From: Bacteroidota bacterium
GTDB taxonomy: Bacteria > Bacteroidota > Bacteroidia > Chitinophagales > Saprospiraceae
Assembly: GCA_963169325.1 (NCBI GenBank)
Contig: CAUJEY010000264.1
Location: forward strand, 1-61,861
DNA length: 61,861 nt
Direction: 5' to 3'
Below the pieces are notes generated by a model. That model had not been told where the DNA came from and searched no databases. It saw nothing but the letters and a program-made list of their open reading frames with translations. Both the position numbers and the translations under genes were made by a program. Position 1 is the stretch's first letter. Each line of letters opens with the position of its first letter. Shown one piece after another: positions 40,441 to 48,264 of this stretch.

Positions 40441-42648
40441 ATGATGTGCAAGCCGATTACACCCGTATGTCTCGTCGCTTTTATTTTGGCCTGGCCGATA
40501 AAAGCCTTTACACAAAATTGCCCGCAGGTTCAAAGTTGTCCGACTTCTATTATCGCAGTATGTGATGAGTCGGGCAACGACCAGGTATTCTGGAATGCGC
40601 CGTCGTTTACCTGGCATCCCGGCCTGCAAAACGCCGATCTGCCGGAAGGCGCAACCGACCTCAGCCTGACCGTAAAAGATACCTGCCCCGGCGTGCTCAA
40701 TATAAAATATGCGCTTTTTCTGGACCTCGACGGCGACAACCTGCCCGAATCGGTGGTGACCAGCGACAATACGTTTCCCGGCGGCCGGATGCTTTTCGGC
40801 AATGCGTTTACGCCCGGCTACACCGGAACCGATACGATCATTTTCGACAACCGATTAATGCCCGATTCCATGAAATTCCGATTTGCGTTGCAAACGGAAA
40901 ACATCAGCGGTACGGTTCACGCCCGTTTACGCTGGAATACGGACGGCAATCCGGTTTCTTATGTTTTGCCCCGTTTGCCGGAAGGCCGCCACCGTATTAT
41001 GTGGACGGTGGAGAAAAACGGCGTGGCGCAACAGTTTTGCGAATACCTGTTCCGGGTAAAAGACTGCCTCCCACCCTTAATCGAATGTCTCAGTGGCTGG
41101 AGCGCTATTATTCCGGCCAGCGATACCCTTACCCTGTCGGTGGGTGAATTTGTGCAATTTGCCGCGGACAATATCACGCCGAATGCGTTGCTGCAATTTT
41201 CCATGCGCCGTGCCGGTTCCGGCGCCGGTTTTCCCCTGGATGCGTTCGGTCAACCGGTTACGCAGTTGTCCTTCACCTGCGCCGATCAGGGTTTCCAGAA
41301 TCTGGAGATTTGGGTGCGCGACCTCGCAGGCAACACCACGTCCTGTGAAGCCGGTTTTACCTTGTACGATTTTGAAGGTAACTGTGTGGAAGTCGTCGAT
41401 CCTGTTGTATGCGCGACCACGGTTTTTGTCAATTATGATACCATTCAGCAGGTGCGCTATACCCTGGAAACCTTGTCGGAACCCGGCTTACCGCCCTACC
41501 AACTCGCTGTGACGCCGCTGCCCAACGGTTGCGTCGAACTGCCCGATTTCAGTCAGTATCCGATTATCGAAGTGGCCGTAAAGCCCCACAAAAACGATCA
41601 CCCGCTCAATGGCGTCAGCACTTTCGACCTCGTACTGATCAACCGCCACATCATCGGTTTACAGTTGTTCAACAAAACCTGGAAATACCTCGCCGCCGAC
41701 GCCAATAAAAGCGGCACGCTGACTACGTTGGATATTATCGAGCTGCGCAAACTCATCCTCGGCGTGTACGATTCCCTGCCGAATTGTCCCTCCTGGAAGT
41801 TTGTGATCGCCGATTGTTCCCTCGACAGCCTCAATCCGTTTAATTCCGCCTGCCCGGCCTCCCTGGTTTTTGATCCGGAATATATGCCCGGCGAAATGAA
41901 TTTTCTGGGCATCAAAACCGGTGACGTCAACGGCAACGCCGTGCCCGACTCCCTCGCCGCGCCCCCGGAAGACCGCGAGCCGGCTACCCTGCTCTTCCCC
42001 GATCAGCGGCTTGCTGCCGGCGAAATCGTCGATTTGCCCATACGATTGTCGCAGCCCGCAGCCTGGATCGCCTGCCAGTGGGCCTTGCAATGGGACCCCG
42101 AATTGCTGGCCTTTGAAACCTTGCAGCCGGGCGCCTTGCCCGGCGTGGACGAAGACGCTCTGGCAGAGCCGCAACCCGGCTTGCTTACCTTTAGCTGGTT
42201 CGACACCGAATCGCGCTGGCTGCTGCCCGGCGAGCCGCTGCTTACCCTGCGTTTCCGCGCCCTGAAACCGGTACACCTGCAAGAAACCCTGCAATGGCGC
42301 CCGTCTGCACTGCGCCCCGAAGCCTATACGGCCGACGGCGCCAGCATCCCGCTGCAGATCGGCTTTACGGAAACGCCCTTTACGACGGCGGAAAATACCG
42401 TGTTTCCGCCCCAACCAAATCCCACAAACGGGGCGGCCCGTTTCCCTTTCCACCGCTCCGAACCGGGAACGGCCAGGCTGGACCTGTACGATGTCCGGGG
42501 CAACGCAGTGTACCAAACCGAACAAACCGGCGCCGCCGGCAATGACGCACTGGAACTGCCGGCCGAAACCGGTATACCCGCCGGGGTGTATGCGTGGCGC
42601 GTGCAAGTCGGCCAGACGACAAAAACAGGCCGTCTGGTGCGGTTATAA
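40441..42648 (+). CDS. Secreted dockerin/cohesin-like protein with T9SS sorting domain (paralog 1)
   Basis: The frame begins at 40408, but the ATG at 40441 (MMCKPITPVCLVAFILAWPI) gives a better signal peptide, ending KAFTQ, and 735 aa. Residues about 20-320 are beta-rich with repeated C and D, including a LFLDLDGDNLPESVV Ca-like loop. About 390-480 is dockerin-like: NGVSTFDLVLINRHIIGL and DANKSGTLTTLDIIELRKLILG, with a third loop GDVNGNAVPDS. About 500-620 is cohesin-like (RLAAGEIVDLPIRLSQPAA). A T9SS sorting domain (PNPTNGAARFPF to KTGRLVRL) ends the protein. A cell-surface adhesive role is likely. A homologous gene follows. Confidence 0.85.
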   Translation: MMCKPITPVCLVAFILAWPIKAFTQNCPQVQSCPTSIIAVCDESGNDQVFWNAPSFTWHPGLQNADLPEGATDLSLTVKDTCPGVLNIKYALFLDLDGDNLPESVVTSDNTFPGGRMLFGNAFTPGYTGTDTIIFDNRLMPDSMKFRFALQTENISGTVHARLRWNTDGNPVSYVLPRLPEGRHRIMWTVEKNGVAQQFCEYLFRVKDCLPPLIECLSGWSAIIPASDTLTLSVGEFVQFAADNITPNALLQFSMRRAGSGAGFPLDAFGQPVTQLSFTCADQGFQNLEIWVRDLAGNTTSCEAGFTLYDFEGNCVEVVDPVVCATTVFVNYDTIQQVRYTLETLSEPGLPPYQLAVTPLPNGCVELPDFSQYPIIEVAVKPHKNDHPLNGVSTFDLVLINRHIIGLQLFNKTWKYLAADANKSGTLTTLDIIELRKLILGVYDSLPNCPSWKFVIADCSLDSLNPFNSACPASLVFDPEYMPGEMNFLGIKTGDVNGNAVPDSLAAPPEDREPATLLFPDQRLAAGEIVDLPIRLSQPAAWIACQWALQWDPELLAFETLQPGALPGVDEDALAEPQPGLLTFSWFDTESRWLLPGEPLLTLRFRALKPVHLQETLQWRPSALRPEAYTADGASIPLQIGFTETPFTTAENTVFPPQPNPTNGAARFPFHRSEPGTARLDLYDVRGNAVYQTEQTGAAGNDALELPAETGIPAGVYAWRVQVGQTTKTGRLVRL

Positions 42649-42697
42649 GCGCTTGGAATAGAGGTGGTTTGAGTTTAACTTGCGCACTGGAATTACC

Positions 42698-42815
42698 ACA
42701 CTGCTGGACATTTTTTAACACATAGTCACATAGGGCACATAGTTTTTGATTTTCAAAGGTTTAAAACCTATGTGTTCTATGTGCCTATGTGTTAAAATTG
42801 AATATGTTTAGTAGG
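42698..42815. repeat. CACATAGG palindromic element, copy C
   Basis: The left arm CACACTGCTGGACATTTTT, TAACACATAGTCACATAGGG faces the right arm CCTATGTGTTCTATGTGCC, TATGTGTTAAAA with a few mismatches. The end sequence CACACTGCTGGACATTTTT is nearly the same as the end of copy A (24339-24461), which marks the element boundary. Here it lies between two co-oriented paralogous genes. Confidence 0.85.
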
Positions 42816-42894
42816 GTACGGAATTACTTGTGAAATCCCACCAGTTTTAACCGTTCGGTAACCTAAAACTGCCCGAACTATTGAATCTCAACCT

Positions 42895-45066
42895 ATGAAA
42901 AAAATCCTACTCGCCTTTACCATTTTCCTTACCGCTTTCATTTCGGCAAGTGCCCAATGCCTCGTTTTTCCGGCCTGTCCGTTTAGCCCGCAGGATATTT
43001 GTGATGTCAGCGACAACGACCCCCTTTTTTGGAATGAAAGTTACTGGTACGACCCCGTCATTAAAAGCGCGAATGTGCCCGAAGGCCCCGCCGATCTATG
43101 CCTGACGGTGGTGGATACCTGCGGCCTTGGCAACATGGAAATTTTGTACAAACTATACCTCGACCTGGACCAGGACGGTACCCGGGAAACCGTAGTGCGC
43201 AGCGACGACTTGCCGGGCTACAACGTCGTGTATTTCGGCAACGCCGGAAACCCCAATAACACCGGCGGCACGGCGCGCGCCTTTGATGAACGGCCGGTAC
43301 CGCAAAACCAAAAATACGGCTTTGCCCTGCAAGCCAGTGTCAGCGGGGATAGTCTCACCGCCTGCGTCCGCTGGGCCACGCAGGAAAATCCCTCGGTCTA
43401 TGCTATTCCCCAACTGCCCTATGGCACCCACAAAATAGAGTGGACGGTCACGCAAAACGGCGAGGAGAAAATCTGCGCCTACCAGTTCAACGTGAAAGAT
43501 TGCAAAAAGCCGACGGTGGCGTGTATCAGTGGTTTGAGCGTTAATATTATCCCAACCCAAATAGTTGCGCTTTGGAATACTGATTTTTTGCAATATACCG
43601 AGGATAATGTAACCCAGACCGATCAGCTTCAAATCGGTATACGCAGGTCGGGCACCGGTAACGGATTTCCGCTGAACCCGGACGGTACGCCGCAGGTCTT
43701 TGTGACTTTCTTTTGTCCCAATGACCTGGGCACTCAATACGTGGAATTGTGGTCCATTGACAAAGCCGGAAACGCTGGATTTTGTGAAACATATGTGATC
43801 GTTCAGGATCAAATGGGCATTTGTGGTTCTCCTAACACCGGTCCCGGTATCTGCGTCAAAACGGCTTGCGGCGATGTGCCTTTGGAAGAATACGTTGTTG
43901 ACATTACCGGCGGCTCGCCTGCCTTGCCGCCAATCGGCATTTTTACTCCGCCGGTACCACCTGATGCTAATGGGTGTATATCCATAACAATTGGTCCTTT
44001 TGGATCCAATTATCTGGCCATGCCGGTCAAAGACAACGACCCCCTGAACGGCGTCTCCACTTTCGATCTGGTGTTGATCAACAAACATATTTTAGGCTTG
44101 CAACCGCTCGACGCGCCGTATAAAATGTTAGCCGCCGACGCCAATAACAGCAAGTCCGTCACCACGTTCGACATTGTTGAACTGCGTAAACTGATCCTTG
44201 GGATTTACACCGAACTACCCAATAACACTTCCTGGCGTTTCTATCCGGCGGATCACGTTTTTTCATCGCCCAATCCTTTTACTACGCCTGTTCCGAACAG
44301 CGATACGTTGTCGGAGTTCCCGTCTTTTAAAGCCGTAAAAGTCGGCGACGTGAATTGCAGTGCCATCGCCAGCTCCGCGCAGGCGCCGCCGGAAGACCGA
44401 GGTTTAGCCGCGCTTGATCTGCCGGATATTACGTTGGCCGCCGGCCAAACGATCGAACTGCCGCTGCGGGTCGCTTCCGGGGCCGATTGGCTCGGTTTTC
44501 AGTTTGCCCTGGAAACCGACCCCGATGCACTTGAAATAGAAATGGTTTTGCCGGGCGTTTTACCTGATTTGGATGAAAACACGTTTGCGCAAACCCGGCC
44601 CGGGCTGCTAACAGTCAGCTGGTTTAGCAGCACAGCGCAGTATTTGCCGGCAGGCGCAACGCTGCTCACCTTGAAAGTGCGCGCCCGCAAAGCCACGGTA
44701 TTGTCCGATGCGGTGCGTCTGGTATCGCAACGAATTCCGCCGGAAGCCTACACGGCGGAGGAGCGCATACAGTCGCTGCAATTGTTCTTCGCGCCGGCGT
44801 TTTCGGGCGAAACGCAGGTCTTTGCACCCCGGCCGAATCCCACATCCGGGGCGGTATCCATCCCGATACGGACCGTGCAACCTGGCGCGGTGGAACTAAT
44901 GTTGTCCGACTTATCAGGCCGGGAAGTATTTCGGCAGGTTTTCCGGATGGAAGCCGGTTTGCAGGAGATGAAAGTACCGGCGGAGGCCATGACGCAGGGT
45001 GGGGTGTATGTATGGCGGGTGATGGCGGGAGATGTGGTACATTCCGGAAAGTTGGTGCGACTTTAA
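42895..45066 (+). CDS. Secreted dockerin/cohesin-like protein with T9SS sorting domain (paralog 2)
   Basis: This 723-aa paralog of the preceding gene has a signal peptide (ILLAFTIFLTAFISASAQ) and the same domain order: an N-terminal region with LYLDLDQDGTRETVV, a dockerin-like pair (NGVSTFDLVLINKHILGL and DANNSKSVTTFDIVELRKLILG), and a GDVNCSA loop. A cohesin-like region (ITLAAGQTIELPLRVASGA) and a T9SS sorting domain (PNPTSGAVSIPI to HSGKLVRL) follow. The stretch LNGVSTFDLVLIN is identical in both proteins, indicating a fairly recent tandem duplication. The dockerin and cohesin halves could allow head-to-tail assembly on the surface, which is inference. Confidence 0.87.
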   Translation: MKKILLAFTIFLTAFISASAQCLVFPACPFSPQDICDVSDNDPLFWNESYWYDPVIKSANVPEGPADLCLTVVDTCGLGNMEILYKLYLDLDQDGTRETVVRSDDLPGYNVVYFGNAGNPNNTGGTARAFDERPVPQNQKYGFALQASVSGDSLTACVRWATQENPSVYAIPQLPYGTHKIEWTVTQNGEEKICAYQFNVKDCKKPTVACISGLSVNIIPTQIVALWNTDFLQYTEDNVTQTDQLQIGIRRSGTGNGFPLNPDGTPQVFVTFFCPNDLGTQYVELWSIDKAGNAGFCETYVIVQDQMGICGSPNTGPGICVKTACGDVPLEEYVVDITGGSPALPPIGIFTPPVPPDANGCISITIGPFGSNYLAMPVKDNDPLNGVSTFDLVLINKHILGLQPLDAPYKMLAADANNSKSVTTFDIVELRKLILGIYTELPNNTSWRFYPADHVFSSPNPFTTPVPNSDTLSEFPSFKAVKVGDVNCSAIASSAQAPPEDRGLAALDLPDITLAAGQTIELPLRVASGADWLGFQFALETDPDALEIEMVLPGVLPDLDENTFAQTRPGLLTVSWFSSTAQYLPAGATLLTLKVRARKATVLSDAVRLVSQRIPPEAYTAEERIQSLQLFFAPAFSGETQVFAPRPNPTSGAVSIPIRTVQPGAVELMLSDLSGREVFRQVFRMEAGLQEMKVPAEAMTQGGVYVWRVMAGDVVHSGKLVRL

Positions 45067-45067
45067 A

Positions 45068-46435
45068 TTAGGTCAGTTCCATTCGAATCCGCTTTTCTGC
45101 GGGCAGGTAATTATTCCAGCGGTTCGGCAGCACTTTGAGCCAACCCAGGTTCAGGCCGCCGAAACGGGCGAGCACCCAGCCTTTTTGCGGGGCATCGGCC
45201 GGCAGTTCAAAAACGTCTTTTTTCAAAAAACGCAGGGCTTGTTCACGGGTGAAATCGATGCCGGGCAGGGTAGGGGACACCTGGGTGCTCAGGGCCAGGT
45301 CGTGCGCGGGGATAAAATCCTGCCCTTTGAACGTGCCCGTATTGAGGCCGAACCATTTGCTTTTCAACGCGCGATCCAACACCTGATATTCGTATTCAAA
45401 CTGCCGGGGCAGGGCCATGACGTCGCCGGAAGGGGTTTCAAAAAAGCCGGCATCGAAATCCGGTTGAAGCCAGTTTGCCAGGGCCGGCGCCTGTTTTTTG
45501 GAGAGGGGTTGAATGTTTTTAAACCTGGCAGAAACGGTTTGTTTGGTCGCCGGCCCGTCTTTTTTTCGAAACAAGGCGATATAAAAACCTTCGCCACGCA
45601 GCCGGTGCGGAAAAAACTGATAACCGCCGCCCGGCGTTTCGGCGATATTCCATTCAGCTGGAAGGTTGAGTGTCAGCGGTTCCAGGTTGAAGTCGGACAC
45701 CAGCCAGCGGGCATTGTCGTCGTCTTCCAGGTGGTTGTAGGTGCAGGTGGAGTAAGCCAGTACGCCGCCGGGCGCCAGGGCGGGCAGGATATCGGCCAGG
45801 ATTCGTTTTTGGCGGCCTGCGCACAGTTCTACATGAGCGGGCGACCATTCTTTTCTGGCGTCGGGGTCTTTTCGGAAGAGTCCTTCCCCGCTGCACGGCG
45901 CGTCGGCCACGATAATATCGAACCAGCCTTCCAGCGCGGCGAAATCGCCGGCTTCGGCGCTGGCGACGGCGATATTCGGGAAGCCCCATTTTTCCAGGTT
46001 TTCCCGCAGCACTCCTACGCGCTGGCGAATCACTTCGTTGGCTACCAACAAACTTTGCCGGTTCAACATAGACGCCAGCAAGGTGCTTTTGCCGCCCGGG
46101 GCGGCGCACAAATCCAGGACTTTCAGGGGTTTGGAAAAATCGGCTGTTTGGCGCAGCGCTTCGTACAAAAACATGGAAGAGGCTTCCTGCACGTAATAGG
46201 CGCCGGCGTGGAAGAGGGGGTCGAGCGTAAACACCGGCCGTTTTTCCAGATAAAATCCCTCCGGATGCCATGGTACCGGTTGACCGGCGTCGGTGAGCGA
46301 CCAGGTTTCCGGCGCGGGTATTTTTGCGGTATTCCGGCGGATACTGACCGGTGGCGGCTCCTGCATTGCGGCGAGAAAAGCGGGGTATTCGGGGCCCAGC
46401 AGGGCCTGCATCTGTCGTTCGAAGGCAGGTGGCAT
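45068..46435 (-). CDS. RsmF-like 16S rRNA m5C methyltransferase (NOL1/NOP2/Sun)
   Basis: The 455-aa enzyme methylates cytosine C5 in rRNA with SAM. It has VQEASSMFLYEAL, the SAM loop LDLCAAPGGKSTLLASML (about 108-124), the motif IV cysteine C181 in VADAPCSGEGLF, and the motif VI nucleophile C231 in STCTYNHLEDDD. The C-terminal third has the RsmF-type extension that ends KVLPNRWNNYLPAEKRIRM and resembles a PUA-like recognition domain. Its stop lies 2 bp from the stop of the convergent T9SS gene. Confidence 0.92.
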   Translation of the reverse strand: MPPAFERQMQALLGPEYPAFLAAMQEPPPVSIRRNTAKIPAPETWSLTDAGQPVPWHPEGFYLEKRPVFTLDPLFHAGAYYVQEASSMFLYEALRQTADFSKPLKVLDLCAAPGGKSTLLASMLNRQSLLVANEVIRQRVGVLRENLEKWGFPNIAVASAEAGDFAALEGWFDIIVADAPCSGEGLFRKDPDARKEWSPAHVELCAGRQKRILADILPALAPGGVLAYSTCTYNHLEDDDNARWLVSDFNLEPLTLNLPAEWNIAETPGGGYQFFPHRLRGEGFYIALFRKKDGPATKQTVSARFKNIQPLSKKQAPALANWLQPDFDAGFFETPSGDVMALPRQFEYEYQVLDRALKSKWFGLNTGTFKGQDFIPAHDLALSTQVSPTLPGIDFTREQALRFLKKDVFELPADAPQKGWVLARFGGLNLGWLKVLPNRWNNYLPAEKRIRMELT

Positions 46436-46613
46436 TAAATTAAAGTCAAATTGTAAAAGTCAAAATGTAAAAGTAAGGCGGAAGGTGGCAGTCAGTGTCT
46501 TTCGCAGGACAATGGATTTGTAAAAAATCGGGAAATCCGAACACGGCGTTAAAATCGTATCTATTTTTACCCGTCGAAAACAGCATCTCCCTATTTTAAC
46601 GGACAAAACAAAT

Positions 46614-47117
46614 ATGCAAGCAGATTCCGCCTTGTTGACCGCCGTACAACAGATCAACCAAGTCATTGCCCGCTTAGAGCCACCGATGTACCACCAGCCC
46701 CTCCCGGAATTTAATGGCAGCAGCCTGGGCCAACATTTCCGGCATATTCTTGAATTTTTTCAGTGTTTGGAAGACGGCGTTCAATCCGGTACGGTGGATT
46801 ATGCCGCCCGGAACCGCAACCCGTTGTACGAAACGAACCCGGAGATTGCCTCCGCGGCTTTCGTTGCGTTCACCCATGCCCTGCCAAAATTCGACCTTGT
46901 CCAACCCGTTCAGGTTCGCGCCGAATTCGGCAGCGATACCCGCCCATGTTATAACAGCACGGTCGGCCGCGAACTATTGTTCGTATACGACCATGCTGTT
47001 CACCATCTTGCAATCATCAAAATCGGACTGACCTGTCATTTTGCGCATATTTCCGTGGATAAAGACCTCGGCGTTTCACCTTCCACTGTGAAAGCGCGCG
47101 CGAAGGCGGAGAATTGA
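46614..47117 (+). CDS. DinB-family protein
   Basis: The 167-aa cytoplasmic protein is a four-helix DinB-type bundle: LTAVQQINQVIARLEPPMY, a metal histidine region SLGQHFRHILEFFQCL (H about 41), and the late pair in VYDHAVHHLAIIKIGL (H about 128 and 132). These three histidine sites are typical of DinB/YfiT metal binding. The substrate is unknown. Its predecessor 24472-25077 is an unrelated exported DinB. It ends at a long hairpin shared with the convergent isomerase gene. Confidence 0.8.
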   Translation: MQADSALLTAVQQINQVIARLEPPMYHQPLPEFNGSSLGQHFRHILEFFQCLEDGVQSGTVDYAARNRNPLYETNPEIASAAFVAFTHALPKFDLVQPVQVRAEFGSDTRPCYNSTVGRELLFVYDHAVHHLAIIKIGLTCHFAHISVDKDLGVSPSTVKARAKAEN

Positions 47118-47121
47118 GTTG

Positions 47122-47204
47122 GTTATTGGTTGAGTGGTTATTGGTTGACCGGTTCCATTTGACTAGCCAATAACTAATGAACCAATAACCACTCAACCAA
47201 TAAC
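47122..47204. repeat. GGTTATTGGTT hairpin between convergent genes
   Basis: Two 25-nt arms, left GTTATTGGTTGAGTGGTTAT then TGGTT and right AACCAATAACCACTCAACCA then ATAAC, are exactly complementary. The loop is about 33 nt. Each arm is itself two copies of GGTTATTGGTT-like words. Located between the convergent DinB and isomerase genes, it may terminate both. Confidence 0.85.
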
Positions 47205-48091
47205 TAAAACATCGTCAGCAGCCCTTTCCGGGATTTATCGATGCCTTGAACGGGTGTGGTCCGGTAATTTTCCAGTTCCACCACATAGTATTGTAGTCCG
47301 GCTTGTTGGCTTTGCTGGAAAATCTTTTTGAAATCGATCACGCCATCGCCTACTTCGATGGATTCACCTTTATCGCTATCTGCCTGGTCTTTGGCGTGGC
47401 ACAATTCCCAGCGGCCCGGGTAGAGCCGGAACCAGTCGAGCGGGTTATATTTGGCATGGTGTACCCAGTAAATATCCATTTCCATGGTCATCAGAGCGGG
47501 GTCCACTTCGTGCAGGAGCCATTCGATGAGCAGGCGGCCGTCGGGACCGCGTTTTTCAAATTCAAAATCGTGGTTGTGGTAGCCGAACTTTAGTCCGGCT
47601 TTTTTGCAGTAACGGCCCATCGCCTGGTACACCTTGACCAGTTTTGCTATTTCAGCGCGTTCGGTATCGGGAATATAGGGGTTGATCAGGTATTTCAATC
47701 CTAATCCGGCGGCGGCGTCCACCCATTTTTTGGTTTCATCCGTGATGTCGCCGCCGGCTTCCTTGTAATTTTTCAGCGTTACCGAGCTGTGGGTGGAAGG
47801 CATGGTCAGGCCGTTGTCTTTCAGCAATTTGCCAAAATCCTGGTAAGAGAGTCCAAACAGTGTTCCGCTGTCGTAGCCGAAGGGTTCTACCTCGCGGTAG
47901 CCCATTTTGGCTACGGCGGCCAATGTGCCGGCAGGGTCTTTTTTCATGTCTTCCCGGACACTCCATAGTTGAACGCCGATATGCGTTGGCGGTGGTGTGT
48001 AGCCGAAGGGCCGGTGCGCGGCCAGTGCGACACCCGCAGTGGCGAGTGCCGAGGTTTTGAGAAAATTTCGACGTGATAAATGAGATGGCAT
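47204..48091 (-). CDS. Exported sugar phosphate isomerase/epimerase family protein
   Basis: The ATG at 48091 (MPSHLSRRNFLKTSALATAG) gives a Tat signal with RRNFLK and 295 aa; 14 codons upstream are dispensable. The mature part is a xylose-isomerase-like TIM barrel: IGVQLWSVREDMKKDP, MGYREVEPFGYDS, KFGYHNHDFEF with metal-like histidines, and LMTMEMDIYWVHHA. Tat export fits a folded metalloprotein. Likely substrates are sugars such as inositol or glucosides, but none can be fixed. Confidence 0.88.
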   Translation of the reverse strand: MPSHLSRRNFLKTSALATAGVALAAHRPFGYTPPPTHIGVQLWSVREDMKKDPAGTLAAVAKMGYREVEPFGYDSGTLFGLSYQDFGKLLKDNGLTMPSTHSSVTLKNYKEAGGDITDETKKWVDAAAGLGLKYLINPYIPDTERAEIAKLVKVYQAMGRYCKKAGLKFGYHNHDFEFEKRGPDGRLLIEWLLHEVDPALMTMEMDIYWVHHAKYNPLDWFRLYPGRWELCHAKDQADSDKGESIEVGDGVIDFKKIFQQSQQAGLQYYVVELENYRTTPVQGIDKSRKGLLTMF

Positions 48092-48264
48092 AACATTACA
48101 TTTTGTGAAGAGTACGCAATTTTGCTTTGGCAAAGTAGAGTCTAAGAAGCGGTGAATTTCAAAAAAAATATTTATTCCCTATAAATCATTTGGTTAGTAA
48201 GGAACCTTTGTTTGTATTTTACCCGCCAAATTTATCCAATAACCGGAACAATCAAAATGTGACC

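Noticed and set aside
45032-46438. 468-codon plus-strand frame opposite the rRNA methyltransferase
   Set aside because: The methyltransferase motifs on the minus strand are complete. The opposite frame has no coherent features and would overlap the preceding T9SS gene.
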